Shown: positions 26,567 through 35,780 of the stretch, piece after piece
Position numbering within the stretch: the stretch's first letter is position 1
Layout: each line of letters begins with the position of its first letter
Assembly: GCF_002101705.1 (NCBI RefSeq)
Contig: NZ_LQPC01000035.1
Coordinates: forward strand, 1 to 61,869
Origin: Mycolicibacterium iranicum
GTDB lineage: Bacteria > Actinomycetota > Actinomycetes > Mycobacteriales > Mycobacteriaceae
Direction of reading: 5' to 3'
DNA length: 61,869 nt
Program-made: the position numbers and the translations under genes
The notes under the pieces: model-generated
The model's input: the letters and a program-made list of their open reading frames with translations, nothing else
What the model was told of the DNA's origin: nothing
Databases searched by the model: none

Positions 26567-27202
26567 ATGCCAGCACCGCGCCTCACCGACCTTCTTGTCC
26601 CTGCCACCACCGCGCTGGTGACGCAGGAGTGCCAGGGTGGCGTGATCGGGTCGCAGGCCGGCCTGCCGATGCTTGCGGACGAGGCACGCCGCGAAGCAGT
26701 TCCCAACATCGCCACATTGCTCACAGCGGCCCGGGCGGCAGGAGTAACCGTGGTGCACTGCTTGATTCAGCGTCGTCCGGACGGACGCGGCTCCAACACG
26801 AACGCGAGGCTGTTCGCGGCCGGGACGTCGTTCACCGCGGATCTGACCCCCGGTGGTCCCGGCGCCACTCTCCTACCCGAATTCACACAACAAGCAGGCG
26901 ATCTGGTGTCGACCCGCACGCACGGCCTGGGACCAATGACCGGAACAGATCTTGATTTCATTCTGCGCAATCTGAATATCAAAACCATTGTTGGTGTCGG
27001 TGTTTCGGTGAATGTCGCCATCACGAACTTCGTCATGGACGCAGTGAACCGCGGGTACCAGTTCGTCCTACCCCGCGATGCCGTCGCCGGAGTCCCCCGC
27101 GAGTACGCCGACGCGGTCATCGACAACACCCTGTCGCTGCTGGCCACCGTGACCACCACCAGCGCAGTCGCCGACGCGTGGACCCGATCAACGTCACCGT
27201 AA
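26567..27202 (+). CDS. Isochorismatase-fold protein lacking the catalytic Cys
   Basis: This 211-residue protein has the isochorismatase-like hydrolase architecture: an N-terminal TTALVTQECQGGVIG, VTVVHCLIQRRPDGRG, GPMTGTDLDFILRNLNIKTI and VGVGVSVNVAITNFVMDAVN. In active family members the first segment carries a catalytic Asp and the last a Cys; here they read Glu and Asn. This variant is either inactive, a binding protein, or uses other chemistry. It follows a candidate operator and precedes an amidohydrolase by 92 bases. Confidence 0.7.
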   Translation: MPAPRLTDLLVPATTALVTQECQGGVIGSQAGLPMLADEARREAVPNIATLLTAARAAGVTVVHCLIQRRPDGRGSNTNARLFAAGTSFTADLTPGGPGATLLPEFTQQAGDLVSTRTHGLGPMTGTDLDFILRNLNIKTIVGVGVSVNVAITNFVMDAVNRGYQFVLPRDAVAGVPREYADAVIDNTLSLLATVTTTSAVADAWTRSTSP

Positions 27203-27294
27203 CCCCGATATGGAGCTTGCACCCGCCAAGTGATAACGTCGTTTCCACAAAACGTAAATGCTGATATTCGCTGCTCCGAGGAGGAATCAGCCCC

Positions 27295-28485
27295 ATGACT
27301 CGCCGTCTTCCGTACCCGGTGTTCGACATCGACAACCACATGTACGAAACGAAAGACGCCCTGCTGAAGTACCTGCCGAAGCAGCACAAGGGCAAGGTCG
27401 GCTACGTCGAGGTGAACGGCCGGCCCAAACTGGTCGTCAAAGACCACATCAGCCACATGATTCCGAATCCCACCTTCGAACGGGTGGCACGGCCAGGCAG
27501 CGCGGAAGACTACTTTCTGGGTAACAACCCGGAAGGACTGAACTTTCGTGAGTTTATCGGCGACGCAATGGACATCATCCCGGCCTACCAAGCGCCGGCT
27601 CCCCGGCTTGAGCTCATGGACGAATTGGGCATCGACCAGTGCGTCATGTATCCGACCCTGGCAAGCCTCATCGAGGAGCGCACCACCGACGATGTCGTGC
27701 TGACACACGCCATCATCCACGCCCTCAACGAATGGATGCACGAACACTGGACGTTCAACTACGAGGACCGCATCTTCGCAACGCCCGTCATCTGCCTTCC
27801 CCTAGTTGACGAGGCAATCAAGGAGTTCCATTGGGCCCTGGAGCGGGGGATGAAGACGTTCCTCGTTCGGCCGGCGCCGGTACCGAGTCGGTTCGGTGGC
27901 TCCAGGTCCATGGGACTCCCCGAGTTCGACCCGTTTTGGGCCGAAGTGGTCAAGGCAGACATCCCGGTCACGTTCCACGCCTCCGACAGCGGTTATCAGA
28001 AGCACCTGATGGAGTGGGAGGGCGGCGACGAGTACCTGTCCTTCAAACCGAGCGCGCTGCGTGAAGTCGTCATGGGCTTCCGGGCCATGGAGGACACGCT
28101 GGCTGCGCTGATCTGCCATGGTGCGCTGTCGCGCTTCCCCGAATTACGGGTTCTCGTGGTGGAAAATGGCAGCGGATGGGTCAAGAACCTGCTTCGCCAG
28201 CTCGAGAAGGCCTACCGCGTGATGCCCAAGGAATTCGACGAGCATCCCGTAGAGGTCTTCAAGCGCAACGTCTACATCCACCCGTTCCTGGAAGACGATG
28301 TGAAATCCATCGTCGACATCATGGGCGAGGACCACGTCATGTTCGGGTCGGACTTCCCCCACCCCGAGGGCATCGGAGACCCTTTGAGTTTCGTCGACCG
28401 TCTCGACGGCATCTCTGAGGAGGGTAAGGCGAAAATTATGGGCGGCAACGCGATCGAACAATTGAGGCTGAAGGTCAAGGTATGA
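27295..28485 (+). CDS. Amidohydrolase_2 family metal-dependent hydrolase or decarboxylase
   Basis: This 396-residue TIM-barrel protein has FDIDNHMYETKDALLKYLP, VTFHASDSGYQKHLMEW, FPELRVLVVENGSGWVKNLL, VYIHPFLEDD and MFGSDFPHPEG. It is clearly paralogous to the amidohydrolase at 12398, sharing the NHMYE variant of the metal motif. The start has GAGGAGG upstream. Its stop overlaps the ATG of a MaoC hydratase (ATGA), suggesting that both act on the same CoA-linked or carboxylic intermediate. The promoter region contains TGATAACGTCG, a possible -10 box. Confidence 0.8.
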   Translation: MTRRLPYPVFDIDNHMYETKDALLKYLPKQHKGKVGYVEVNGRPKLVVKDHISHMIPNPTFERVARPGSAEDYFLGNNPEGLNFREFIGDAMDIIPAYQAPAPRLELMDELGIDQCVMYPTLASLIEERTTDDVVLTHAIIHALNEWMHEHWTFNYEDRIFATPVICLPLVDEAIKEFHWALERGMKTFLVRPAPVPSRFGGSRSMGLPEFDPFWAEVVKADIPVTFHASDSGYQKHLMEWEGGDEYLSFKPSALREVVMGFRAMEDTLAALICHGALSRFPELRVLVVENGSGWVKNLLRQLEKAYRVMPKEFDEHPVEVFKRNVYIHPFLEDDVKSIVDIMGEDHVMFGSDFPHPEGIGDPLSFVDRLDGISEEGKAKIMGGNAIEQLRLKVKV

Positions 28486-28958
28486 CGCAGACAGCTGCGG
28501 CACCGACTCATTACGACGGTATCGCCGGCTTCGAGTCCCGCGTCGGCGAACACCTCGGCTACAGCGGGTGGCGACAGGTCACGCAGAAGGAGGTTGACCT
28601 TTTCGCCGAGGCGACCGGGGATCACCAGTGGATCCATGTCGATCCGGAGCGAGCAGCCAACGGACCCTACGGCACGACCATTGCCCACGGCTACCTCACC
28701 TTGTCGTTGGTGCCGATCCTGGTGCAACAGATCTATAAGGTCGACGGCCTATCGATGCAAGTGAACTACGGCGTGGACAAGTTGAGGTTTCCCGCGCCCG
28801 TGCCGGTCGGCTCTCGGATCCGTGCGGGTGCCGAGCTCATCAAGGTCGACCGCAATGACAAAGGCGGTCGTGCCACGGTTCGGGTCACGGTGGAGGTAGA
28901 GGGTTCCGACCGTCCAGCGTGCGTGGTCGACACAATCGCCGCCATGGTGGACGCCTGA
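28482..28958 (+). CDS. MaoC-family (R)-specific enoyl-CoA hydratase
   Basis: This 158-residue single-hotdog protein has the intact hydratase-2 motif FAEATGDHQWIHVDPERA, with the catalytic Asp and His, followed by TIAHGYLTLSLVPIL. The C-terminal part continues the hotdog sheet (VRVTVEVEGSDRPACVV). It would hydrate a trans-2-enoyl-CoA to the 3R-hydroxyacyl-CoA, the substrate of an Hsd4-type dehydrogenase such as the one at 1819. It is translationally coupled to the amidohydrolase by ATGA. Confidence 0.85.
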   Translation: MTQTAAAPTHYDGIAGFESRVGEHLGYSGWRQVTQKEVDLFAEATGDHQWIHVDPERAANGPYGTTIAHGYLTLSLVPILVQQIYKVDGLSMQVNYGVDKLRFPAPVPVGSRIRAGAELIKVDRNDKGGRATVRVTVEVEGSDRPACVVDTIAAMVDA

Positions 28959-28980
28959 TCAGTGTGTGTCGGTGATCAGG
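28954..28980. terminator. Stem-loop at the end of the MaoC gene
   Basis: CCTGATCA at 28954-28961 and TGATCAGG at 28973-28980 form a perfect 8-bp stem with an 11-base loop, starting just before the stop codon. There is no T run, which is common for actinobacterial terminators. It lies between two convergent operons (MaoC and the mce unit). Confidence 0.5.
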
Positions 28981-29022
28981 TGACTCAACGCCACCGAGGC
29001 CCGATGCCAGCTGTCGCCGAAA

Positions 29023-29532
29023 TCAGCCCGGGGTCAACAGGAGTGGCAACTTTATCGAAAGCCAGCGGTTGATTCCGCATGCCCCACTAACGCCAACCGT
29101 TTTGTCCCAGCCGATCAAAGTGGCAGGATTTTCGGGGTCCCGCCAAAAGGTGTAGGTCTGGTGGCCCGGCCACGAAGAACCGTCGGGACACTGCTGCCAA
29201 CCTTCTAGCGTTCTGCGGACGTACCACACGTTGCTCACATACTTTGTGTCCGAAGTCCAGCCTTGATTGCTGATCACCGTTCCAGTGCAGGACTGATAGT
29301 CACTACAGGTCGATTCGAAGACCCACCTCGCTGAGACTGTCGGCCGCGGGTCGAGTCGCTCGTTGGTCTTGGCCCACTCCCCATCGGAGACCACGTCGAA
29401 CGAACCGTTGAGGGCGACTCCCTCGCCGGGGTCAGCCTCGGCGTGAAGCGTTCCAACAGACGCCATCAACACCAGTGACAGTGACGTGACAGCAATGGCT
29501 CTCCAAGCCGATCGGCTCGTCGGCTCGGTCAT
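29023..29532 (-). CDS. Secreted protein of the mce operon
   Basis: This 169-residue protein has an N-terminal signal peptide (positive residues, then AIAVTSLSLVLMASVGTLHA, cleavage likely after HAEA). The mature domain has four cysteines (STCSDYQSC, WQQCPDG, GACGIN) that could form two disulfides. Its pattern LNGSFDVVSDGEWAKTN recurs, as I recall, in small secreted mycobacterial proteins of unknown function. The ATG overlaps the mceF stop (ATGA), so it is the last gene of the mce operon. It may be a periplasmic accessory of the Mce complex. Confidence 0.65.
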   Translation of the reverse strand: MTEPTSRSAWRAIAVTSLSLVLMASVGTLHAEADPGEGVALNGSFDVVSDGEWAKTNERLDPRPTVSARWVFESTCSDYQSCTGTVISNQGWTSDTKYVSNVWYVRRTLEGWQQCPDGSSWPGHQTYTFWRDPENPATLIGWDKTVGVSGACGINRWLSIKLPLLLTPG

Positions 29533-31088
29533 CCAGCGGTACCCATCGGAAGCACTACATCTCTCCAGGTCCGAGAAGAACCGGGTGTCACGAGATCGGT
29601 CTGAGTCCGGGCAAGTCCGTCGGCACCGATATACCGCCCGGTCCGGGGGTCGTACGGAACCAGCGTGACGGGCGGCCGCGCGGCGCTCCCGTCGAATGCC
29701 GACGGCGCAGCGCCGGGTACCGTGCCTGGGTCTAGCGGGCTGGGCGGTACGGGCGGATTACCAACCGCGGGCGCCGGAGGCGTCACAAGCGTTCCCTCAA
29801 CCGGGGCGGTGATCTGCTCGCCACCCATGATGCGGTCGTCCGGCGGAATGCCCTGAGCGACCAGATTGGGATCGATGGGGTTGGGCCCCAGAGCATGCTG
29901 GCGCATCGCCAAGGGCTGGTATTCGTTCGGACTGTCGCAAATCTCTACAGTCGGTGCGCGTTTCCCGGGGTGGCCCATACATGGCAGGTTTCGCGCGCCA
30001 CGCACAGCGATCGGAGAGTCCTGAGGAAGCTTGCAGTAGAGGCCATCTGGAGTATCGAGAGTGGTGGTGTCGGCGGGCGACCTCCATTGGGACGGCGGTA
30101 GGAACCCGACCGTGCACGCGGGAGGATCGCTTGCCTGAAGCCGGAAATTACCCAGCGGCAGACCCGTGGCGTTCTTGGAGGGTGAAATCTGATCGAATCC
30201 ACCCAGAAAGGACGGCAAGAGAACCAGAACTTGTTCCAGGCTCGGGTTGTACGTAACCGCGACCTGGCCGAGGCTTGTCATGTTGGCGAGCAGGATGGGA
30301 AGCGTCGGCTTGACGGCATCGAGCAGCGCCGTGACTTCATCAAGGGCAGCGGGTCCCCTTTCCAGTATCGTCCGGATGTCAGAATCGTTGTCGCGCAATT
30401 GCTGCGTGACCGACGCCAGGTCCCGTGCCCAGTCACGGGTGTCCTGTGCGGAAGCCGACAAGCTGTCGAGGAGCGGTTCGCTGTCGTCGATGAGCTGCCC
30501 GATCGGCTCCCGCGTGGCATTCGCCTCCGCGGATAGGCGCGCCGATGAATCCACCAGCGACCCGAGGTCGTACCCTGCGCCGGCGAATGCCGCGGCGGAC
30601 TCATCCAGTAGGGCGGCGAGCGTGTCCTTGGGTACCGACTCCAGGAGTTCAGCGGTCCGGTCGAGCATCGGGCCCACCGGTTGCGGGATGGTGACGCTGG
30701 ATTGGGGAATGATCGAACCGTCTTGAAGGTACGGGGGCGAAGGATGCCGTGGAAGCAGGTCGACGTATTGCTCGCCGACTGCGGACATGCTTCGGACCTC
30801 GGCGTGCAGATCGGCCGGGATCGCGGGCGATGAAGTCAGAGACAGCGTCGCCCTGGCACCGATCGGAGTGAGGCCGATGTCGGTGACTTCGCCGACCTTC
30901 ACACCCCGGTAGGTGACATTCGAGAACTGATATAGACCCCCGCCTGCCGGTAGTTCGAGCACCACGGTGATACGGCCGATCCCGACGAACACCGGCACGT
31001 TGAGATAGCGTAAAGCCATCACGCTCATGCCGACGAGTGATGCGATGGTAAAGATAATCAGCTGCGCTTTCACGAAACGGGTGAGCAC
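29529..31088 (-). CDS. mceF: Mce family protein, MceF position
   Basis: This 519-residue protein has one N-terminal membrane helix (LTRFVKAQLIIFTIASLVGM region) and then the MCE domain with LELPAGGGLYQFSNVTYRGV and KVGEVTDIGL, which is characteristic of MceF. A helical middle rich in Leu and Asp follows, and the C-terminus is proline-rich (about 430-480). In Mce systems the six proteins form a hetero-hexameric tube that passes lipids across the envelope to the YrbE permeases. It overlaps mceE and the secreted protein gene. Confidence 0.88.
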   Translation of the reverse strand: MLTRFVKAQLIIFTIASLVGMSVMALRYLNVPVFVGIGRITVVLELPAGGGLYQFSNVTYRGVKVGEVTDIGLTPIGARATLSLTSSPAIPADLHAEVRSMSAVGEQYVDLLPRHPSPPYLQDGSIIPQSSVTIPQPVGPMLDRTAELLESVPKDTLAALLDESAAAFAGAGYDLGSLVDSSARLSAEANATREPIGQLIDDSEPLLDSLSASAQDTRDWARDLASVTQQLRDNDSDIRTILERGPAALDEVTALLDAVKPTLPILLANMTSLGQVAVTYNPSLEQVLVLLPSFLGGFDQISPSKNATGLPLGNFRLQASDPPACTVGFLPPSQWRSPADTTTLDTPDGLYCKLPQDSPIAVRGARNLPCMGHPGKRAPTVEICDSPNEYQPLAMRQHALGPNPIDPNLVAQGIPPDDRIMGGEQITAPVEGTLVTPPAPAVGNPPVPPSPLDPGTVPGAAPSAFDGSAARPPVTLVPYDPRTGRYIGADGLARTQTDLVTPGSSRTWRDVVLPMGTAG

Positions 31089-32279
31089 TCAACCCCCCGG
31101 AGTTGTCGGGTCGGACGGCGTGACTGCTGCGGGTGGCGCGCTGGGGCCGGCGGGCGCGGGTGGCGGCTGCAACGGCGCAGTCAGGGGGTCAGGTGTCGCC
31201 GGCGCGTAAAATTCGTCATACCCCGGATCACCCGGTACCGGCACCAGGGGAACGCGGCCGTCACCGAACCTCGTTCCCGACAACAGTGTTCGCTTTAGTC
31301 TGTTGACGGTCAGATCAAGGACGATGTAGAGGTTCATGTAGTCGCCCTTAACACCGCGGTCCACAACATTCTGGCCATAGGGAATGGTGGTGACGTAGGC
31401 CAACGCCGTGGAAATCTCTGGTCCCACATCCGCGAAGGCCTTCAGCGCAGGCGCCAGATGCGTAAGATTTTCCACCAGATCCACACTTGTCTGCTGGACT
31501 AGTTGTGTTGTGAGATCGGAAAATTCGCGCGCTTTGTCCAGTGCAGTCATCAACTGCGGACGGTCATCGAGGAGAACGTCCAACGCAGGCGGTAGTTCCC
31601 GCAACGTTCGGCTGATGATGTCTCGCTGCTCGGCAAGCTGCGCGCTTAGTCGGTTCATCGACTCTATAACCGCGATGACATCCGTTCGCTGGCGATCGAA
31701 CGTCGACACAAATGAGTCGAGGCGCCTGAGAACTTCGCGGACTTGTTGCTCGCGACCACCCAGGGCCGTATTCATCGTGTGGATGATATCGCCGATCTGG
31801 CCCAGTCCACCCGCATTCACGACTGCCGAGAGCGATGACAGGGTGCGCTCGGTTGAGGGGTACGTCGATGAGCGGTTGAGCGGGATGGTGCTTCCAGGAC
31901 TCAGCCGCCCCCGCGGGGGCTTTCCCAGCGGCGGGTCCAAGGCAAGGTGCATCGAGCCAAGCAGGCTGGTTTGTCCCACGGCGGCAACCGCATTCGCTGG
32001 AACGACAACATCACCCCGGACGAAGATCTCGACATCGGCGATCCAATTGACGACCTCTGTGCGACCGACACTTCCGACCACGACGTCGTTGATCATCACG
32101 GGTGAGTTCGGTTCGAGTGAACCGATATTCGCGATTTGAACGTGGTAGGGGTTACCGTCGCGTCCCACAGTGCCCGGCAGCGGCAAGGAGTTCAGCCCGT
32201 CGTAGGCGCACCCCGCGGCCGCGACCACCGTCAGGATCAGCGCCCCGACACAGCGCACCTGCCTGATGAGGGTCATCAT
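31089..32279 (-). CDS. mceE: Mce family lipoprotein, MceE position
   Basis: This 396-residue protein has a lipoprotein signal ending in LTVVAAAGCAYDG; the Cys would be lipidated, as in LprK-type MceE proteins. The MCE domain contains NIGSLEPNSPVMINDVVVGS and TSLLGSMHLALDP. A long coiled helical region follows (REQQVREVLRRLDSFVSTFD), and the tail is rich in Pro and Ala. Start is either of two adjacent ATG codons. The stop lies against the mceF start, in operon order D, E, F. Confidence 0.88.
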   Translation of the reverse strand: MMTLIRQVRCVGALILTVVAAAGCAYDGLNSLPLPGTVGRDGNPYHVQIANIGSLEPNSPVMINDVVVGSVGRTEVVNWIADVEIFVRGDVVVPANAVAAVGQTSLLGSMHLALDPPLGKPPRGRLSPGSTIPLNRSSTYPSTERTLSSLSAVVNAGGLGQIGDIIHTMNTALGGREQQVREVLRRLDSFVSTFDRQRTDVIAVIESMNRLSAQLAEQRDIISRTLRELPPALDVLLDDRPQLMTALDKAREFSDLTTQLVQQTSVDLVENLTHLAPALKAFADVGPEISTALAYVTTIPYGQNVVDRGVKGDYMNLYIVLDLTVNRLKRTLLSGTRFGDGRVPLVPVPGDPGYDEFYAPATPDPLTAPLQPPPAPAGPSAPPAAVTPSDPTTPGG

Positions 32280-33679
32280 GGCGGCGTCCCATCGACGGGC
32301 GCGGGGGGCGGCGCCGGTGTGGCTTCTGCAGGTAACAGAGGCCCAGGAACGGGTGGCGGCGGAAGGGTCGTGGCAGGCAACAACAGTTCGGGCAGCGAAC
32401 TCGGCGGAGCGGGCGGCGGACCGTACCCCGGTGGTGGTGCGACATCACCCGCCCCTGTGTATGCCGAGACAGCCGGCGGCGTTTCGGGAGGCCCGGGCTT
32501 GCCGCCGCTGCCGCCAGGGGCCAGGCCTGGTTCCGTGTAGATCATTTGGGATGGTGATGGGACGCCGGCCAGATAGGGATTGACCGGGAATGGAAGGTAA
32601 TTGAAGTTGATGGTGTTCAGCGCAGGTCCCAGATACTGGGCACACAGCTTCGATGTCTCGGGAGCCGTGACATTCTCGACGGCACCGATGGCCGAACAGA
32701 TGAAGGAGACGGGGTTGGAGAAGTTGTTCAAACCGAACACACCGTTGATGCCTCCATCACGCGGATCAAAGAAGTTGACGGTGTTGGCCAGCGCAGTCGG
32801 CGCTACGTGAAGGATCTGCTCCAGGTCCTTCTTGTGGTCGACAAGGTTCTGCGTGACGTTGGTAAGGCGCTGAACTTGCTCAACTGTCTGATCCCGCGTT
32901 CCAGCGATAAACCGCTGTACCTCGACGACCACCTCAGCGACGTCGCGTAACGCGGCGTCGAGGTCAGACCTGCTGCCATCAAGGACGCTGGACAACGTCG
33001 CGAGCCTCCCCTGGAACTGCACGATTTGTTCATTGCTGTCTCGTAGCGCCGTGATGAAGGTCTGCAGCCCTTTGATCACCGCAACGATGTCGGAACTGTT
33101 GTCGGACAGAAGTCGGCCGGCGCCGGCCAGTTGGGTCAGCGCCTCTCTGAGTTTGGCACCGTTGCCGCCCATAGCGTTCGCAGTGCCGTCGATGAACCGC
33201 GAGATCGAGGTGTCGCCTTCTGGTGTCGCTGGACCCAACTCCGTTGCCAGGCGGGTTAATTGGCGCTTGACTTCGTCCCATTCGACTGGGACAGCTGTCC
33301 GCTCCAGTGGAATGACGCCGTGATCGGGCAGCAATGGACCCTCGTCGACGTAGGCCGGCGTGAGTTGCACGAAGCGGGCCGAGACGAGGTTCGGCGCGAC
33401 GATCACCGCGTTGACATCCGCAGGGATCGGTATGTTGTGCCCCACCGCGAGCTCGATGTCGACCTGGTCGCCATTGGGAGTCACGGCCTCTACGGACCCG
33501 ATCTTGACACCGGCGACGCGCACCTCGTCGCCGGGATAGAGTCCGGTGACGTTGGGGAAGTGGGCAGTCACTGTTCGTGGTCCAAGAGCACGCTGGTAGA
33601 CCATAGTTGCGATGCCCCCGGTCAGTGATACCGCCAGCATCATGGCTATGACCCACACGGCTCTTCGATGTGTCATCAT
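32276..33679 (-). CDS. mceD: Mce family protein, MceD position
   Basis: This 467-residue protein has one N-terminal membrane helix (VIAMMLAVSLTGGIATMVY), the MCE domain with FPNVTGLYPGDEVRVAGVKI and NLVSARFVQLTPAY, a long helical segment, and a proline-rich tail over roughly the last 80 residues. This layout fits MceD. It overlaps both neighbours by ATGA, so the six mce genes are translationally coupled. Confidence 0.88.
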   Translation of the reverse strand: MMTHRRAVWVIAMMLAVSLTGGIATMVYQRALGPRTVTAHFPNVTGLYPGDEVRVAGVKIGSVEAVTPNGDQVDIELAVGHNIPIPADVNAVIVAPNLVSARFVQLTPAYVDEGPLLPDHGVIPLERTAVPVEWDEVKRQLTRLATELGPATPEGDTSISRFIDGTANAMGGNGAKLREALTQLAGAGRLLSDNSSDIVAVIKGLQTFITALRDSNEQIVQFQGRLATLSSVLDGSRSDLDAALRDVAEVVVEVQRFIAGTRDQTVEQVQRLTNVTQNLVDHKKDLEQILHVAPTALANTVNFFDPRDGGINGVFGLNNFSNPVSFICSAIGAVENVTAPETSKLCAQYLGPALNTINFNYLPFPVNPYLAGVPSPSQMIYTEPGLAPGGSGGKPGPPETPPAVSAYTGAGDVAPPPGYGPPPAPPSSLPELLLPATTLPPPPVPGPLLPAEATPAPPPAPVDGTPP

Positions 33680-34758
33680 CGCGGCCGCTCAGGTATTCCG
33701 TTGTAGGGGAACGGAAGTTCCGCCCGCGGTCCGGCGTCGTCGGGCGGTTGACCGGCATTGACACCGCGTCTGAATCCGAAGGCGTAGTCGAGGAACGGCT
33801 GAAGGAACTGGCCTGGAATGAGGTTCGGCACGTACGCGTTGTAGAACGGTCCGCTGGCGACGATTTCGCTGAACGCGCTCTGAAACTTCGCAAGGCTGGG
33901 AAGTGCCTGGCTCAGCTTGTCGCGATTGTCCTCCAGCACCGCGAGGACGCCATTGAGCTTCTCGAGGGCCGGAGCCAGCTGCTGTTCATTCTCCGCGACA
34001 AGGCCGGACAGGTTGTTCGCCAGAGCCGATGTATCGGCCAGCAGGGCTGCGATTGCCCGTCGCCGATCAACCAGCACGCCCAGTAAATCGTTGCCGTTGA
34101 GGATGAGGGAGTTGACTTCCTGACTGCGCTGCGCAAGCACGCTGGTGATGTTGCCGGCTTGGTCGAGCAATTCGGTAATGGCCTCGTCGCGACTGTTGAG
34201 CGATTTCGACAGTCGGGAGAGTCCGTCGAAGGTCGGTCCAAGTTGTGGCGCAATCTGATCGAGGGTCGACGAAAGCGTATCCAGGGACTGGTTGAGCGCC
34301 TGAGTATCGGTTCCCTTCGTATTCGTCGTGAGATCACCAATCGCTTCGTTGAGCGCATAGGGTGATGAGGTCCGAGACGCAGGGATGATGTCCATCGGAC
34401 GCAGGGACTCGGCGCCGTGTGATTCCAGCGTCAGCATTCGCTCCCCCAGCAGCGTGCCCGTGCGGATATGCGCGGTGGTTTGCGCGCCGAGTGACACACC
34501 GCTGTCCACGGTAAATGTGACCCGGGCGGCGCCGCGTTCGAGAACGATCCCTGAGACCGTACCGACCTCGACGCCGGAGACTTTGACGTCGTTGCCCACT
34601 CCGAGCCCACCCGCATCGGCGAACACTGCCTGGTATCGGATTTTTGTCGCTTGGCCTACCAGTTGTTCCGGATTGAGGCCGACGACGATCACCAGTAGAA
34701 CGAGAACACCGCCGATGAAGCCTGCGCGGATCAGACCTGCGCTGCGATACTTGATCAT
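33676..34758 (-). CDS. mceC: Mce family protein, MceC position
   Basis: This 360-residue protein has an N-terminal membrane helix (AGFIGGVLVLLVIVVGL), then LVGQATKIRYQAVFADAGGL and VKVSGVEVGTVSGIVL of the MCE domain. The helical needle region contains NSRDEAITELLDQAGNITSV and repeated Leu heptads. The C-terminal IPGQFLQPFLDYAFGFRRG is typical of MceC. The ATG overlaps the mceB stop by four bases. Confidence 0.88.
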   Translation of the reverse strand: MIKYRSAGLIRAGFIGGVLVLLVIVVGLNPEQLVGQATKIRYQAVFADAGGLGVGNDVKVSGVEVGTVSGIVLERGAARVTFTVDSGVSLGAQTTAHIRTGTLLGERMLTLESHGAESLRPMDIIPASRTSSPYALNEAIGDLTTNTKGTDTQALNQSLDTLSSTLDQIAPQLGPTFDGLSRLSKSLNSRDEAITELLDQAGNITSVLAQRSQEVNSLILNGNDLLGVLVDRRRAIAALLADTSALANNLSGLVAENEQQLAPALEKLNGVLAVLEDNRDKLSQALPSLAKFQSAFSEIVASGPFYNAYVPNLIPGQFLQPFLDYAFGFRRGVNAGQPPDDAGPRAELPFPYNGIPERPR

Positions 34759-35780
34759 TCGGGTTCAGTGCACCTCCCGCCGTCTTGTTCGATCCACGGG
34801 AACTGCGCGGTGCGGCCCTGCAGATCTGATACACGTACCGTGATCCCGCACAGGTAGTAGTTGAAGAAGTTGCCGTACGCACCCAGGCGCATCATCTTGC
34901 GGTAGTTTTCAGGCGCTTTCTGAATCGCGGTGCCCAAGCGATCCTTCTGGGCATCGACGTTGGAGGCCAGGCGACCGAGTTCGGACACTGTGGCTGCCAG
35001 AGGCGGGCGTGCTTGACCCAGCAGCTCCGACACCGCCGCCGTTCCCTTACTGAGCGACTCGATGGAAGCCCCGATGCGATCACGATCGGTGGCCAATTCC
35101 GAGACCAGTCGGTGCAAACGCTCCAGCGTCGCCGAAAAGCGTTGACCGTCGTCGGAGATCGTCGCCGTGGCAGTCGCCAGATTGTCGATGAGTTGCTCCA
35201 AGACCTCGCTGTTGTCGGCCAGCGTGTTCGTGAAAGAAGATGTACGAGACATCAACGATTCCAGGGTGCCGCCCTGCCCCTGGAAGATGTCGATGAGTGA
35301 TGTGGTCAACGCGTTCACGTCCTGAGGATTGAGACCGCGGATGACGGGCTTGAGTCCCCCCAGAAGCTGATCGAGGTCTAATGCCGGCATCGTACGGTCC
35401 TCGGGGATGCGAGCCCCTTCGGACAGGAACTCGGTCGACCCTGGGTCGTTGACGAGTTCCAGATATCGATCCCCGACCAGGTTCAGGTAGCGGACCGCGG
35501 CCCGAGTTCCTTTCGTCAGCACAAGACTGCGGTCGGCGTTGAACTCCACACTTACCGACTTGTCCGGACGCAGTTTCACTGACTCCACGGTCCCGATCCG
35601 GATCCCGGCGACCCGAACTGTGTCTCCTTCTTTGAGCCCGGACGCGTCGACGAACGACGCAGAATATGGGACGGCCGAGCCCGACCGGTAGCCGCTGAAG
35701 GTCATGATCAAAAGTGCGGTGAGAATTGTCATCACCGTCGCGAAGATCGCGAATTTGGACATTGCTGCGAAACTGTTCAT
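34755..35780 (-). CDS. mceB: Mce family protein, MceB position
   Basis: This 341-residue protein has an N-terminal membrane helix (FAIFATVMTILTALLIM), then FVDASGLKEGDTVRVAGIRI and VRYLNLVGDRYLELVNDPG of the MCE domain. A helical region follows, ending in APENYRKMMRLGAYGNFFNY and a C-terminal YLCGITVRVSD, which is typical of MceB. It overlaps mceA and mceC by ATGA. Confidence 0.88.
   Translation of the reverse strand: MNSFAAMSKFAIFATVMTILTALLIMTFSGYRSGSAVPYSASFVDASGLKEGDTVRVAGIRIGTVESVKLRPDKSVSVEFNADRSLVLTKGTRAAVRYLNLVGDRYLELVNDPGSTEFLSEGARIPEDRTMPALDLDQLLGGLKPVIRGLNPQDVNALTTSLIDIFQGQGGTLESLMSRTSSFTNTLADNSEVLEQLIDNLATATATISDDGQRFSATLERLHRLVSELATDRDRIGASIESLSKGTAAVSELLGQARPPLAATVSELGRLASNVDAQKDRLGTAIQKAPENYRKMMRLGAYGNFFNYYLCGITVRVSDLQGRTAQFPWIEQDGGRCTEPE

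Noticed and set aside
27220..27250. GATAACGTCGTTTCC as another operator copy
   Set aside because: The arms are spaced by three, not four, and match poorly. GATAAC is better explained as a -10 box for the gene at 27295.
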